DNA of 64,000 nucleotides from Hippasteria phrygiana (Eukaryota; Echinodermata; Asteroidea; Valvatida; Goniasteridae), in assembly GCA_037893225.1 (NCBI GenBank), contig JAZGUH010000145.1:1116001-1180000 (forward strand), read 5' to 3'. Shown piece after piece: positions 41,401 to 48,779 of this stretch. Position 1 is the stretch's first letter; the number at the start of each line of letters is the position of its first letter. A model generated the notes under the pieces. It was not told where the DNA came from, made no database searches, and saw only the letters and a list, made by a program, of their open reading frames with translations. Position numbers and translations under genes: made by a program.

Positions 41401-42413
41401 CCTAACACGTTTATACTTATATCGTTTTGTCTTTCTATTCTCGTTATCTGATTTATAGGTGTGGGGAAGTCTATGTCCTTAAAATTTAATCCATCATCGG
41501 TTTTATAAGTAGATGGATTATTTCCGCGAAATTGGTACTTTGGATTTGTTGCTAATTGGTTTTTAACTCTATCGGTATATATACCTAGGGCGGCTCTTAA
41601 ACACCATCTTATACACTCTTGATCTTCATTTTTGATGTTGACGGTTGCGTGTTTGTTAGCTACATACTCGGGTAGTTTTACGTAAGAAGCGCCTACCAGA
41701 GGTTTAACTCTGTTTATGTTTATGTAAAACGCGACTATTTTATCTATAGTCCAACCACTTCCTTTATTCGTAAATTTATCTATCTGAGATAATATCGTTT
41801 CATATTGTTTCCCGATGGTTGTAGCTATCTCGCTCTTGTTTAATACTCTATATTGGTAACTAAAATGAACAGCGGTTTGTGTTTTAGTCTCAGCACCTGA
41901 TTTTTTTACATACTTTATTTTAATAGCGATCTGTAGTTTCATCGTTTTTATTTTTATTAATTCAGCTACGATTTTGTTTTTGATCATCGATGTATGGGTG
42001 TTGTAAAATTGCTCCGGATCGTCGATAAACAGATTCGGAATCAATTCCAAATTTAGATAACTGTTTTCAAATCTTCTAGTCTCTCGAAAGTCTGCTTCTC
42101 GAAAAGTATTTTTCTCCTTAAATCCTAGTATAGCTTCGATGTAATCCTTTTTTATCGCTCGACCATTTCTACCCGTTGATACGACTCGTAAATTTTTATC
42201 GCGCACGAGTTGCGCTAACGAAGCTTTAGATCGTATTCTCAAATTTTTATACTTCCCTTCTTCTCTTTTTATAGCTAGAATATAATCTCGCCTGATATAC
42301 GTATTACGGCGTCCTGTTGGAGATCCTAAAGATAATTTATACTTATCGATATATCTTTTTAAAGATATTTTGTTCCATCTATTGTATCCTCGAATCGTGG
42401 GTTGTGTTTCCAT
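38451..42413 (-). CDS. Protein-primed DNA polymerase B of the Polinton
   Basis: 1,320 residues from the ATG at 42,411-42,413 (context ACTATAAAGATGG). In order: two short SAP-like helical repeats near 10-95, then an N-terminal region with a CxxC...HxxxC finger at about 403-423. Exonuclease motifs are YADFES (465), FHNLENYD (656) and YHDLYVTADT (795). A cysteine-rich insert (CWICEK, CTFCQKK, RDHCHTTGKYRG) lies at 560-640. Polymerase motifs are LDANNLYGWAM (A, near 899), KLMNNSVFGKT (B, near 1,061) and MYTDTDS (C, near 1,161). All catalytic acidic residues are present. It replicates the element from its termini using a protein primer. The priming protein itself was not identified. Confidence 0.95.
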   Translation of the reverse strand: METQPTIRGYNRWNKISLKRYIDKYKLSLGSPTGRRNTYIRRDYILAIKREEGKYKNLRIRSKASLAQLVRDKNLRVVSTGRNGRAIKKDYIEAILGFKEKNTFREADFRETRRFENSYLNLELIPNLFIDDPEQFYNTHTSMIKNKIVAELIKIKTMKLQIAIKIKYVKKSGAETKTQTAVHFSYQYRVLNKSEIATTIGKQYETILSQIDKFTNKGSGWTIDKIVAFYININRVKPLVGASYVKLPEYVANKHATVNIKNEDQECIRWCLRAALGIYTDRVKNQLATNPKYQFRGNNPSTYKTDDGLNFKDIDFPTPINQITRIERQNDISINVLGYDEDNKNKTYPQDKRGLIYPLYLSKRPYDRETISLLLYESHYCWISDLPRFLYGVTNSQHRKLFCLRCLTHFSSKEKLDRHIKDCEGIDSALSTVKMPHENANKYLDKSKLMFKNFKNLQDAPYVIYADFESILVPSTSVATEAPERETEGKTHEHRACGYSYVVVRCDGKRIKRKTYRGERAIDNFITSLQELEPKINELLARIKPIIYTLKEEKIHLNSNECWICEKPIYPNYSCNCKCYEPVEPKSKEELEEYTYKNKKGYIDQKCTFCQKKINKFRKVRDHCHTTGKYRGAAHAYCNLKLRVKPNETKIPVVFHNLENYDAHLIMQGISKYQRDIWCIPKNSEKYISFSIGQYRFIDSFHFMSSGLDKLVTSCPRDAFRLLLKRYGEENADLLLQKGVYPYEYMDSFERFSETELPAKHHFFSALKDKHITDEDYSRAQRVWQTFNIKNMGEYHDLYVTADTLLLAGVFENFREMCRMNYKLDPANYFTAPGLSWDALLRHTKIELELLTDIDKHIFFEKAKRGGISSVGSCRYAKANNKYLASYDQDKPDSYILYLDANNLYGWAMSRPLPYGGFKWVNTKQFTHDRIMALKDKAPTGYMFEVDLEYPASLHDLHNDYPLAADNIIIPEEWLSEYQRELASDIGDTAKVKKLTGTLYRKEKYVLHYVNLKQCLRLGLKLKKVHRALQFKQKPWMKSYIDKNTQLRTKAKSDFEKDFFKLMNNSVFGKTMENVRNRIDGVLLRNDQVKEYEKIVSKPCYKSTTAFKECGLSFVESYKKKTYLNKPIYCGVSILDLSKTLMYDFYYNQLKKTYGDKVRLMYTDTDSLLLIIYTKDVYRDLEKQSDLYDFSNYEKDHFLYNDTNKKVIGKFKDECGGKVISEATCIRSKMYSILYGEHDIIKKAKGVNRVVINNDLSYEKYKRCVLSNECYSNKMIRFGTERHMIYTEAQVKQSLNPLDTKRYILPNGIDTLAYGHRSNL

Positions 42414-42500
42414 CTTTATAGTAGGCAATATAATATTTTTAAAAAAAATAAAAAAATATTTAATTTTTTTTGTCGTATGTTATTTTAGGAGCAATATCTT
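42414..42500 (-). promoter_or_regulatory. AT-rich leader of the polymerase gene
   Basis: Between the PolB start and the right terminal repeat lie 87 bp of nearly pure A and T, including TTTAAAAATATTATATTG just upstream of ACTATAAAGATGG. This is the only place for the PolB promoter outside the terminal repeat. Confidence 0.5.
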
Positions 42501-42727
42501 TTTTCCGCCCGGGCGCCCCGGATATTTCGTACGCTTGTGGGATATGGAAAATACTTTTTATTTTCATGATTTCTCTATAATTTTGGTGTGTAGTACCCCA
42601 GCAAAATTTTGGGCGATTTTTGGGGCTATTTTGTTTCAAAAAAATTTGACGTATGTACCCCCAGCAAAATTAGAGAGAAAAGTGAAAAAACAAGAAATGA
42701 CATAGAACCGGCAAATTGCATACTACT
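42501..42727 (-). repeat. Right terminal inverted repeat
   Basis: 227 bp, reverse complement of 26,638-26,864, with no mismatch seen on reading through it. Confidence 0.95.
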
Positions 42728-42771
42728 CACGGCCTTCCGCGGCTTCGGTGGCCCGCAGGCTCAGATGGTTA
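42728..42771 (+). pseudogene. Inverted copy of host exon, right part, with target-site duplication
   Basis: It begins with CACGG (the duplicated target) and continues CCTTCCGCGGCTTCGGTGGC, matching the reverse complement of the exon at 43,178-43,369 (FRGFGGPQAQMV) without mismatch up to ATGGTTA. Together with 26,602-26,637 it makes 75 bp of exon copy. Confidence 0.9.
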
Positions 42772-42870
42772 GTCAAGGCGCGCGTGGCTACCCGGACGAG
42801 TGGCGCGCCCCGGACATGCTGGCATTCGGGGCGCGTCAGGCGGGCAAGGTAGCCACGCGCGCCTTGACTA
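42770..42870. repeat. GC-rich 101-bp foldback
   Basis: The 23-base arms at 42,770-42,792 and 42,848-42,870 (starting TAGTCAAGGCGCGCGTGGCT) are perfect complements, and inner arms GGCGCGCCCCG and CGGGGCGCGTC also pair, so nearly the whole segment can fold. GC content is far above the surroundings. Flanking TA on both sides would fit insertion of a tiny mariner-type foldback, but this is not certain. Confidence 0.75.
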
Positions 42871-43050
42871 AAGGCTATCATCCGCCCGACGGTTGAAAAC
42901 GAGCGCCCTTTTTCTCTCGTTTTTGTTCGCCATCCAACAACGCACAACTTTGAACAGGTCAGTGGAATGATATTTCCTATAAAATACTAACCCCCAAATC
43001 CGGCCATTTCTGAAAATTGCAACAATGACCAATCATGTACACTACATTTA

Positions 43051-43160
43051 AGGCTTGAGAAACCATGGTCTGTGGGATAATACATCGAGACAACCATGAT
43101 TCGTAGGATAAAACATCGAGACAACCGCATCAAGGCTTGAGCAAGCATGGTCTGTGAGAT
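43051..43160 (-). repeat. Intronic copies of the splice acceptor and 5' end of the exon at 46,681-46,814
   Basis: AAGGCTTGAG(A/C)AA(C/G)CATGG followed by TCTGTG recurs near 43,060 and 43,131, with a weaker copy near 43,091. The same text spans the exon start and acceptor at 46,796-46,820. Confidence 0.7.
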
Positions 43161-43177
43161 TGGGATTTTTTGCTTAC

Positions 43178-43369
43178 TTGTATCGGTGACGATCCGTACT
43201 TCCTGGCAACATCATCTAGGATGGACTCAATAACCATCTGAGCCTGCGGGCCACCGAAGCCGCGGAAGGCCGTGTTGGAAGGAATGTTGGTCATGCAAAG
43301 ATGACCAGTCACTTTAACATTTGGGATGTTATAGCAGTTATCCATGTTAAAAACTGCTTTCTGCATGAC
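43178..43369 (-). CDS. XDH: XDH-like exon with FRGFGGPQ
   Basis: The acceptor is CTTTAAAG and the donor is ATACAA followed by GTAAGC. It has 64 codons in phase 0, VMQKAVFNMDNCYNIPNV through TNIPSNTAFRGFGGPQAQMV to YGSSPIQ. The phenylalanine of FRGFGG matches bovine Phe914. The residue before AVF is lysine where xanthine dehydrogenases have Arg880 (MERALF). It is the source of the inverted copy that flanks the Polinton. Confidence 0.95.
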
Positions 43370-44454
43370 CTTTAAAGATACACAATTAACAAGAAAATGA
43401 TTTACCACATTGGCCGAAAATGACAAACCGGTGCATTCCTTTCGTAGGTTTCAGGAATTTGGTGACAATAAAATACCTTATTTCTGATGATTCTGCCCTA
43501 TGTTCTTTTTGTGATGAGACCCTGAATAGATTTTACAAATAATTGCCAGGTTTAATAATCGGGGTATAGGCCTATGACAAGAAAAGAACAAAATTATTAG
43601 AAGCTTATCTATAATTGCCTGAGATTTCATCAATTGTCTTTCGGGTTTCATTTCGTGTTATTCAAACCGTGTTACTGTCGCCGATTCAAAATAACCTCAA
43701 TCTCTTCAGGCCTTCTTTTGGAGGCTTAGAATTTGACTAACTTTTGGGACTTTACCGATATCAGAATTGGAAATACTATTGTACAGCTGCCAAAAAAATA
43801 TTCTGACTCTTTCTGATGAATATTAGGTCCGGTAGCGTGACGAAAACTGACAGAAATCTGCCAGTTTCCGAAAACGTCCGACGTTTTCTGAACTTGTTTT
43901 CGGTAACATTCGGCTGTTAACGTTGATGTTCGCAATAACAAAATGTCTGTCAGGCCCGCATTACAGATCCTGGAATTTGAATTCTCAATTATTTATTTAA
44001 AGAAACTGAAAAATCAATGCCACACTCTTGCAGTATTTTGCCGACTGGATTTTGCAAGAATATTAAATTCGAATGATGCCACTGACGTCACTCGGACTAA
44101 CACTGCACGATATATTTTAAACCGTGGTAGCTACCCGACCTAAGATTTAGACGTCAGGGAATCTTTAGGTCAGGGAACCAGACTAGCCGATCACTGGCCA
44201 TGTTTGGATAATTACGGCCCCACATGCAGAAAGTCACAGGTAAACTTGTTTATCAAATTCAAAATTTGTAAATGTTTACAATGTCCTCCCCCACTCAAAA
44301 AACGCACAATGTAGTAATAATAAATTATTAGCGTGAAGCGAGACCTGCAATCTGGGTACGTTCCGGATTTTGAGGTTTTTCTCTAACAAATTGAACTGGT
44401 ACCCTCCGTGATATCACGAAAGTGGTTTTTCATCTCTAAACGCCCTCGTGAAAA
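43370..44454. other. Intron
   Basis: No exon recognised. A short inverted piece of repeat family A is found at 44,150-44,190 (GTCAGGGAATC, GGTCAGGGAACCAGAC). Confidence 0.4.
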
Positions 44455-44695
44455 AGTACCATGGTATTACCGTATTAATCATGGATAATGGTGGTTACCA
44501 CAGTGAATCCATTCTAAAACCATGGTAAAATTATGGCATGGCACTATCATTGCATTACCTTGGTACTGTTACCATATTACTGTAGTTACCATGGTTATAT
44601 TGTGGTTAGTAGTAAATCCATGGTAAATCCATGGTAATAACGTGGCCAATTTACCATGGATTTTGCACCATTTACAATGGTTTCCCCATGGTACA
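44455..44695. repeat. Region of interspersed CCATGG/TACCATGG palindromes
   Basis: About ten occurrences of ACCATGG or CCATGGTA lie within 240 bp in both orientations, interleaved with ATTAC and ATGGTAA. It looks like a decayed tandem array of a palindromic unit. Confidence 0.6.
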
Positions 44696-44897
44696 TTCTC
44701 ATAAGGGCAGTCGCACTGTAATTCCGATTTGGGGAAAGAAAAGCTGATGTTGGATGGGGGTACAAGGTACGGGGAGGCGTTAATGCTAACTGAGGTATTT
44801 GATTATTGAAGAAAGGTTTAATGCTACGTCCACTTCCTGGGTTCCACCAAGTGAGCCTTAGCGGCAAAAGCACTAGAAGCAACCCAAAAAATATTAC

Positions 44898-45072
44898 ACC
44901 GCCTGTTTGATCCATCGTGTTGCCGCCATTGTTATACATGTCGACCTGAAACGCCCTCAGCCGGCCGCTGTTGGTAAACCCCACTTTGTAGCGGCCCATG
45001 AATGGATGTCGTATCCCCGTCATGGACATGTCTTCGTCTCGATCAAGCATCAGACGCACAGGACGGTTCACC
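44898..45072 (-). CDS. XDH: XDH-like exon
   Basis: The acceptor is TTTTTCAG and the donor is GGCGGT followed by GTAATA. After one base completing a lysine codon it reads VNRPVRLMLDRDEDMSMTGI, then RHPFMGRYKVGFTNSGRL and VDMYNNGGNTMDQTGG. The LDR(D/G)EDM and RHPF blocks are family hallmarks. Confidence 0.9.
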
Positions 45073-45523
45073 CTGAAAAAGATAAAAGGCATGTTAATTA
45101 AGTGCATGGATATATGAATATACATTGTAATTTACTTAGAACGTGTTACATGAGTTGTTTTCTAGGTCACTGAAACCTCTCATTGAAAAATCATACTCAG
45201 CCAAGCTGCATAACAAAAAGTTAATAAAGTTACTCAAACGTCACACAATAGGACCTCAATAATGCAGCTCAAACAAGTGTCAAATTTATCGAAAAAAGTA
45301 CTGGGGGCAGACCAAAACATATTGGCCTATAAGAAAAAAATAGTAAAAACAAAACTACAAGCCGATCGATCGGTCGATCATTTTTAATTGTTTGATGAAT
45401 GTTTTTACAAAGCCTGACATGGGTTGCTAGCATTCTGATGGATATTTCCTGATAATTGCATAATGTGCGATTTCTTCCACTTTAAAGCGCATCCGAGAAC
45501 AATGAGAAGACACGATCGTGCAG

Positions 45524-46180
45524 CAGTGTTGTAGTCGAGACCCCGAAGTCCGAGACCGAGACCTGATGGTCCGAGACCGAGACCGAGACCTGGAAGACCG
45601 AGACCGAGACCTAATGGCCCGAGACCGAGACCTCGAGACCTTGTATGTCATTTACATAATAAGAGAATGCAAAAAGATCACAAATTTCCATATGTATGCA
45701 TTATGTGCAAAGAAGTATACATGTACATGTACAAGTAAACCGTATTTATTGACATCAAGAATAAGGCTGTGGTTACACGGTTAACTGACCATTTATCCGG
45801 TTACATGTTTACATTACATGTATATCGGTTAGGTTCGGTTCGGTTATCCATTAATAAAATCTAAAATATAAAAATAAAACTATTAAAATATTAATCGACA
45901 GCTGCGACCAAGTTTCATCCGTAGATAACCGTAAACTACAAAGATAACCGTAAACGCACAACCATAATAAAAAATGACTTGTCAATTATACATCTCGAGT
46001 CAAGTCGAGCGTGCTGTAATCGATTCTGCATATGTGCTGTTTGTATAAAATATTGGTGGTCTCGATACCGAGACCAGCAAAATACCGAGACCACGGGGTA
46101 CCGAGATCGAGACCACAGGGTACCGAGACCGAGACCTAGACCGAGACCAGGAAAAACTGGTCTCGAGACCTACAACACTG
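45524..46180. mobile_element. Non-autonomous hAT-type DNA transposon with GAGACC subterminal repeats
   Basis: It begins CAGTGTTGTAGTCGAGACC and ends GGTCTCGAGACCTACAACAC followed by TG, inverted ends of the CAGTGTTG kind used by hAT elements. Directly outside both ends is the 8-bp duplication TCGTGCAG (45,516-45,523 and 46,181-46,188), the size hAT transposases make. Both subterminal regions are packed with CCGAGACC units, likely transposase-binding sites. The 657-bp interior has no transposase, so it moves only in trans. Confidence 0.9.
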
Positions 46181-46188
46181 TCGTGCAG

Positions 46189-46680
46189 TGCGTTGCACGA
46201 TCTACGCTTATTTTGGTGCTAATGGTTGGTGCTAATGCAGACAAACGCCTTTTTTGTATTACTTGTAATTAAAAACATGTGTAATCTAGGGTGTAGGATA
46301 AATAACCATATTACGACGTGGCTCACAGCAACACTTTTGTCCGGGCCAATCCTCTTGGTAAGTGTGACGTCATTTAGACCCGGAAGTATTGTGTAAATGA
46401 ATAGAGTTTGCAAGCGTGTTGCTTCGCGCGCTTTCCATAAAGCCCCGTACATTTGGGATCCGAAAGTTGACACAACGTACAAAGGGGATACCACGAGGAA
46501 TTCCAAACCTTCCTCAATAAGCAGCAGTATCCTACATGTACGGAGCACACGACGGGTGTGTGGCAATTAAGAGTCCTGAGGTGTGAAATTCTCTGGATTA
46601 ACCAAGGGGATCCGTAATCCGGGAAATTAAATCTTCAGGTTCCGGCAATAATGATGAGCTCCGACCAAACTTGAACCTAC
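46189..46680. other. Intron
   Basis: No exon or repeat recognised. Confidence 0.35.
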
Positions 46681-46814
46681 TTATTTGCAGCCACAGCACA
46701 CACTGCGGCCTGTAGAGACGATCGTGTGGACTTCCCGCCAAATGCTCCTCCCAATCGCTTTACTCGAGACACCACTTTGTTGCGTTGTACTCCTAAGGCT
46801 TGAGCAACCATGGT
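46681..46814 (-). CDS. XDH: XDH-like exon with FGGKSTRS
   Basis: The acceptor is ATCCTACAG and the donor is AAATAA followed by GTAGGT. It is in phase 0 at the start, TMVAQALGVQRNKVV, SRVKRLGGAFGGKSTRSSLQ, AAVCAVAAN plus two bases. The serine of GGKSTR stands where xanthine dehydrogenases have Glu802 and mammalian aldehyde oxidases have valine. Confidence 0.9.
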
Positions 46815-46886
46815 CTGTAGGATAAAGCAATCAGGCAATCAATAAATATGATTTGAAGCTTTGCATGGTGGGTATACGATACGAGC

Positions 46887-47041
46887 AAGACTGAGATTGC
46901 GGGTAACACCATGTGAAATGAGGACGGACAGAGCGCACTGTCCGAAACGCCGAGTTACACACTCATCCCGGTTCTTTTCAAAACCACACATCTTCCTAGA
47001 AGAGATTTATTTCACATGGTGTTACCCGCAATCTCAGTCTT
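46887..47041. mobile_element. 155-bp palindromic element with 33-bp perfect inverted repeats
   Basis: The arms at 46,887-46,919 and 47,009-47,041 (starting AAGACTGAGATTGCGGGTAA) are perfect complements. The core has a 7-bp stem CGGACAG/CTGTCCG. The size and structure are MITE-like. No obvious target duplication was found. Confidence 0.7.
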
Positions 47042-47620
47042 TCTCAGGCAATCAAGTCAATTCTTGATGCATGGTCTGTGGGCTAAATAATTGATACAAG
47101 CACATTGACCAACCATGGTTTTTGGGATAAGCATTGACACAAGATTATAAAGCAACCATGCCATGTGGGGTAAAGTATAATAGACAACGGTATCAATTGC
47201 ATGTTGCTTGGTATACTTGGTACGTAGAAGACTGCACTGAATGGTGATTTCTGTTTCCAACTTTCAAGCAAACCATTCTTCCTCACTAAACGGCCCGGCA
47301 TTCGCTTTTGGCTTAACTACCGGATATGTGTGGGGCACGCCCCCTTCCCAGTCGAAGCCTGTGTCATCCAATAAACTGGAAAGCGAGGGAAAGCAAAATA
47401 CGACAGCACACTATTTCGAACACGGCGCACCTCGACAGCAGCGTAGCCAGGGCTCTCTCCATTGGGGCAGAGTATATAGGGGGTGGAGGTTACAATGGGC
47501 AGGAGCGATACGCCGCTGCACCTAGAAAAAACAAGTAAGTAAATACTCACAACACCGGATACTTGACAGATATTTGGGCTACATAATTATGACCAGCACA
47601 ATACAACAGTGCACACTAAC

Positions 47621-47839
47621 CTGTGTCATATTAGGCCATTGCGAGGAGGATATGACTTCTATCTCTCCTCCTTCACCGGGAATTACTAAAGTAGAAAATG
47701 TCTCCAAGTAGAAGTGCTCCTGTCCCCCGATATTCACTTCCCCCTCCAGAACGTGATCGGATGTCTCAAAGGCCTCATCCACGTCGCCCTTCTTGATTGA
47801 CAGGTTTGATGGGAAGAAGGAGTTGTGGTGAATGGCATC
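47621..47839 (-). CDS. XDH: XDH-like exon with GGQEHFYLET
   Basis: The acceptor is CTCTGACAG and the donor is ACACAG followed by GTTAGT. It has 73 codons in phase 0 from DAIHHNSFFPSNLSIKKGDV to EGEVNIGGQEHFYLETFSTL and SSSQWPNMTQ. The Gln of GGQEHF corresponds to Gln767 that contacts the molybdenum oxo group in the bovine enzyme. Confidence 0.95.
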
Positions 47840-47979
47840 CTGTCAGAGGAAATTGGTAATATGAACAGGTACATATTAGGGACTCAAATCGATGAACTAT
47901 GTGACAACATTTGTTAAGTCCAACATATTGGTGTGACCAAGTGCGGGGCGGGCACACATGGCTTCCAAAACGGTACGTA

Positions 47980-48338
47980 GCCTACAAGGGCTATGACCCA
48001 TCTGCTCTAAGGGATTATTTCAGACTGCTGCACCGCAAACCTTACCCATAACCTGGCTAATATGAATGGGAACCTGTCAGCTTGAGTAACTGAATAATCA
48101 TGATGTCAAAACTGAATATGAAACTCAATAAATGCCAGTTGGCATGTCAAAGAAATCTAACACTGAAGAGTCCATGAAATTTTGTGTACATCATTTGCTT
48201 TTGCTGTATTTTTCAGAAATAAATGGATTTGGAGGTTAGTATTTTATGGCGTGCTAGCAAATACTGTAACACTGACCTATTTAAAGTTTTATGTGCATAG
48301 ATGGTGGGAAAACAGAGAAAAACTTCTAGTCATATGAT
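47980..48338. other. Intron
   Basis: Nothing recognised beyond an isolated block (ATCATTTGCTTTTGCTGTAT near 48,190) also present near 19,040. Confidence 0.35.
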
Positions 48339-48516
48339 GCACGATATGGGGCAGAGGGAACCCCCCCCCCCCCCCCCTTTTGTGTTGGTCATTGTGTTTC
48401 CGGAATCTCAGGAATTCTTTTCAGATCTCTAGGGGGGATGTGTTAGGTAACAATAGTCTGGAGAGTGTATGGGGTATGGGGACAAAAGGGGGGTAGCCCT
48501 CTGCCCCATATCGTGC
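48339..48516. mobile_element. 178-bp MITE-like element
   Basis: The 20-base arms GCACGATATGGGGCAGAGGG (48,339-48,358) and its exact complement (48,497-48,516) enclose a poly-C run and a block shared with the diverged copy at 23.06-23.62 kb. Confidence 0.75.
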
Positions 48517-48524
48517 TGGGTATA

Positions 48525-48779
48525 GTTCTAGTAGTTTAGTTCCCTGACCATACTTCAGACAAAACGGAGCAATGTATAAAGTCAGGGAATTATCAGGGGG
48601 ACTAGACTAATTCCAACAACGGCCGACAATCGTTGGAAAACGATATAAATTTCCACTTTTCTTAAAAACGGCAGCACACCAGGTGCCATGATTTCACAGG
48701 ATGCTTGAGACTGCTATTTACTTACGGGTATTTCGTAATAATTCAGTAGTTTTGTTTTTTGATGCTTGGGAATGTTGTA
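48525..48779 (+). repeat. Interspersed repeat family A, interrupted by mariner
   Basis: It has the same ordered blocks as at 19.2 kb (TAGTTCCCTGACCATACTTC-like start, GGCAGCACACCAGGTGCC, AATAATTCAGTAGTTTTG). It stops at the TA that precedes the mariner terminus. Confidence 0.75.

Larger units (their letters stand above)
26638..42727. mobile_element. Polinton/Maverick-type integrated virus-like element, complete
   Basis: A 16,090-bp element with 227-bp terminal inverted repeats, termini AGTAGT...ACTACT, and a 5-bp target duplication. It encodes protein-primed PolB, retrovirus-type integrase, A32-like ATPase and a probable double-jelly-roll capsid protein, which together define Polintons, plus about ten further ORFs. 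Two gene blocks are visible. A left minus-strand block (27.07-33.42 kb) runs from membrane and coiled-coil proteins to ATPase and capsid. The right half has integrase (+), a large structural ORF (-), three paralogs (+) and PolB (-). All main frames are open and the repeats look identical, so insertion is recent. No adenain-like protease was recognised. Confidence 0.95.

Noticed and set aside
45427..45651. Arg-Ser-rich frame resembling an SR splicing protein
   Set aside because: It is the reverse translation of the GAGACC subterminal repeats of the hAT-type element. The repeat explains the composition.
46905..46960. Hammerhead ribozyme in the 155-bp palindromic element
   Set aside because: A TGAGGA - stem - GAAAC arrangement is visible, but the first core cytosine is A and the stem II boundary does not leave a proper GAAA, so the core is not satisfied.
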